NCBI RefSeq assembly: GCF_039768865.1
Contig: NZ_JBDMZQ010000110.1
Length of the DNA: 6,778 nucleotides
Reading direction: 5' to 3' (one strand)
Source: Wenyingzhuangia sp039768865
Lineage (GTDB): Bacteria > Bacteroidota > Bacteroidia > Flavobacteriales > Flavobacteriaceae
The translations under genes were made by a program, and so were the position numbers. Positions 6,485 through 6,778 of the stretch are shown in pieces. Position 1 is the stretch's first letter, and each line of letters begins with the position of its first letter. Under the pieces are notes generated by a model. The model was not told where the DNA came from and searched no databases. It was given only the letters and a program-made list of their open reading frames with translations.

Positions 6485-6671
6485 AGCAGGTTATATTAAG
6501 ATTATAAGGCGTCAACAATATACAATAAATTAATTTTAATAAAATGGTGATGGAACTCCACTTAAAATTCCCCCCTGCTGGCCTGTCCTCCAATGCTAGT
6601 GATGCTGGAGACTATTCCCACTACCCCGATCCCCTCAGCCAGTTGTCTCCACCTTTGATAGATACTCCTGT
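6485..6671. other. Intergenic region between divergent genes with a GC-rich, inverted-repeat patch
   Basis: No gene is supported here. Bases 6485-6570 are AT-rich and should hold the promoter of the minus-strand metalloprotease; the best candidate -7 box is TATTGTTG (6520 to 6513, minus), one base off TAnnTTTG, with no convincing -33 box. Bases 6571-6660 are clearly richer in GC. TGGAGAC (6606-6612) can pair with GTCTCCA (6645-6651), and its TGGAG part can instead pair with CTCCA (6588-6592). CTGGC (6578-6582) also matches GCCAG (6638-6642). The function is unknown; it may be a degenerate small repeat element or a regulatory leader. Confidence 0.5.
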
Positions 6672-6727
6672 TCTATTCTTCATTCCCCATTCCTAATTCT
6701 TCATTCCTAATTCCTAATTTTTAATTT
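6672..6727. repeat. Degenerate heptanucleotide tandem repeat tract
   Basis: Eight consecutive 7-base units (TCTATTC, TTCATTC, CCCATTC, CTAATTC, TTCATTC, CTAATTC, CTAATTT, TTAATTT) share the core NNNATTC or NNAATTY. The tract is non-coding and ends just before the promoter element of the following gene. Short degenerate heptamer tracts of this kind occur between genes in several bacterial phyla; no function is established here. Confidence 0.8.
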
Positions 6728-6732
6728 TAATC

Positions 6733-6740
6733 TATCTTTG
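6733..6740 (+). promoter_or_regulatory. Candidate Bacteroidota -7 promoter element (TATCTTTG)
   Basis: TATCTTTG matches the Bacteroidota -7 consensus TAnnTTTG exactly. No good -33 TTG/TTTG is seen about 25 bases upstream, where the heptamer tract lies. The expected transcription start is roughly 5-7 bases after the element, at or next to the ATG at 6746, so the mRNA may have no leader. Confidence 0.5.
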
Positions 6741-6745
6741 GGCTA

Positions 6746-6778
6746 ATGGAATTTAAAAGAATAACCGAACAAGATTCG
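6746..6778 (+). CDS. murQ: Probable N-acetylmuramic acid 6-phosphate etherase, N-terminal 11 residues (runs off window)
   Basis: The ATG at 6746 opens a frame reading MEFKRITEQDS to the window end. From memory of the family, MurQ proteins of Bacteroidota start with very similar residues (a short hydrophobic/basic start followed by TEQ and Ser). MurQ cleaves the lactyl ether of MurNAc-6-phosphate in cytoplasmic peptidoglycan recycling. Support comes from the N-terminal match and from the TATCTTTG element five bases upstream. Only 11 codons are visible, so the identity is tentative. It is transcribed divergently from the metalloprotease. Confidence 0.5.
   Translation, partial: MEFKRITEQDS

Noticed and set aside
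6378..6593. Minus-strand 71-residue frame overlapping the start of the signal-peptide frame
   Set aside because: It overlaps the well-supported signal peptide/propeptide in another frame, begins in the GC-rich patch and shows no family features.
6606..6651. Intrinsic terminator in the GC-rich intergenic patch
   Set aside because: The 7-bp stem has a 32-base loop and no T-run follows on either strand.

Overview
The window looks like a chromosomal segment of a low-GC member of the Bacteroidota, most likely a flavobacterium. The evidence is a eukaryotic-type NADP isocitrate dehydrogenase, a large secreted protein ending in a type IX secretion system (T9SS) type A sorting domain, a lipoprotein with an acidic export signal next to its lipidated cysteine, and a TAnnTTTG-type promoter element. 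The genus cannot be read from the sequence.

Layout, left to right. Positions 2-274 (+) hold the last 90 residues of NADP-dependent isocitrate dehydrogenase, closed by two tandem stops and a strong intrinsic terminator (300-329). From 340 to 6484 everything lies on the minus strand and forms one apparent operon. Its first gene is a giant cell-surface or secreted metzincin (reprolysin-like) metalloprotease, in order: signal peptide, propeptide, catalytic domain with HEIGHQFSARH and a Met-turn, family-specific beta domains, fibronectin III-like domain, two LRR + TSP3 modules, a flavobacterial repeat-like domain and a T9SS sorting tail. In this sequence the gene is split between two frames: 5867-6484 carries signal peptide and propeptide, and 1053-5831 carries the rest. 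The junction has a run of nine A (5879-5887). One extra A, or a -1 slip there, gives a continuous protein of 1810 residues. The last gene (340-1056) encodes a lipoprotein whose ATG overlaps the protease stop as ATGA, which suggests coupled translation.

The right end (6485-6745) is an intergenic region between divergent genes. It holds a GC-rich patch with competing inverted repeats, a tract of eight degenerate 7-bp repeats and a TATCTTTG promoter element placed so close to the next ATG that the transcript may be leaderless. That ATG (6746, +) opens a reading frame of only 11 codons in the window whose residues resemble the N-terminus of N-acetylmuramic acid 6-phosphate etherase (MurQ).

The most interesting biology is the protease locus: a frame-split T9SS protease with a duplicated adhesive LRR/TSP3 region, a very recent 63-bp LRR-unit duplication, and a translationally coupled surface lipoprotein of unknown role. 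No RNA genes, CRISPR array or insertion sequence were seen.
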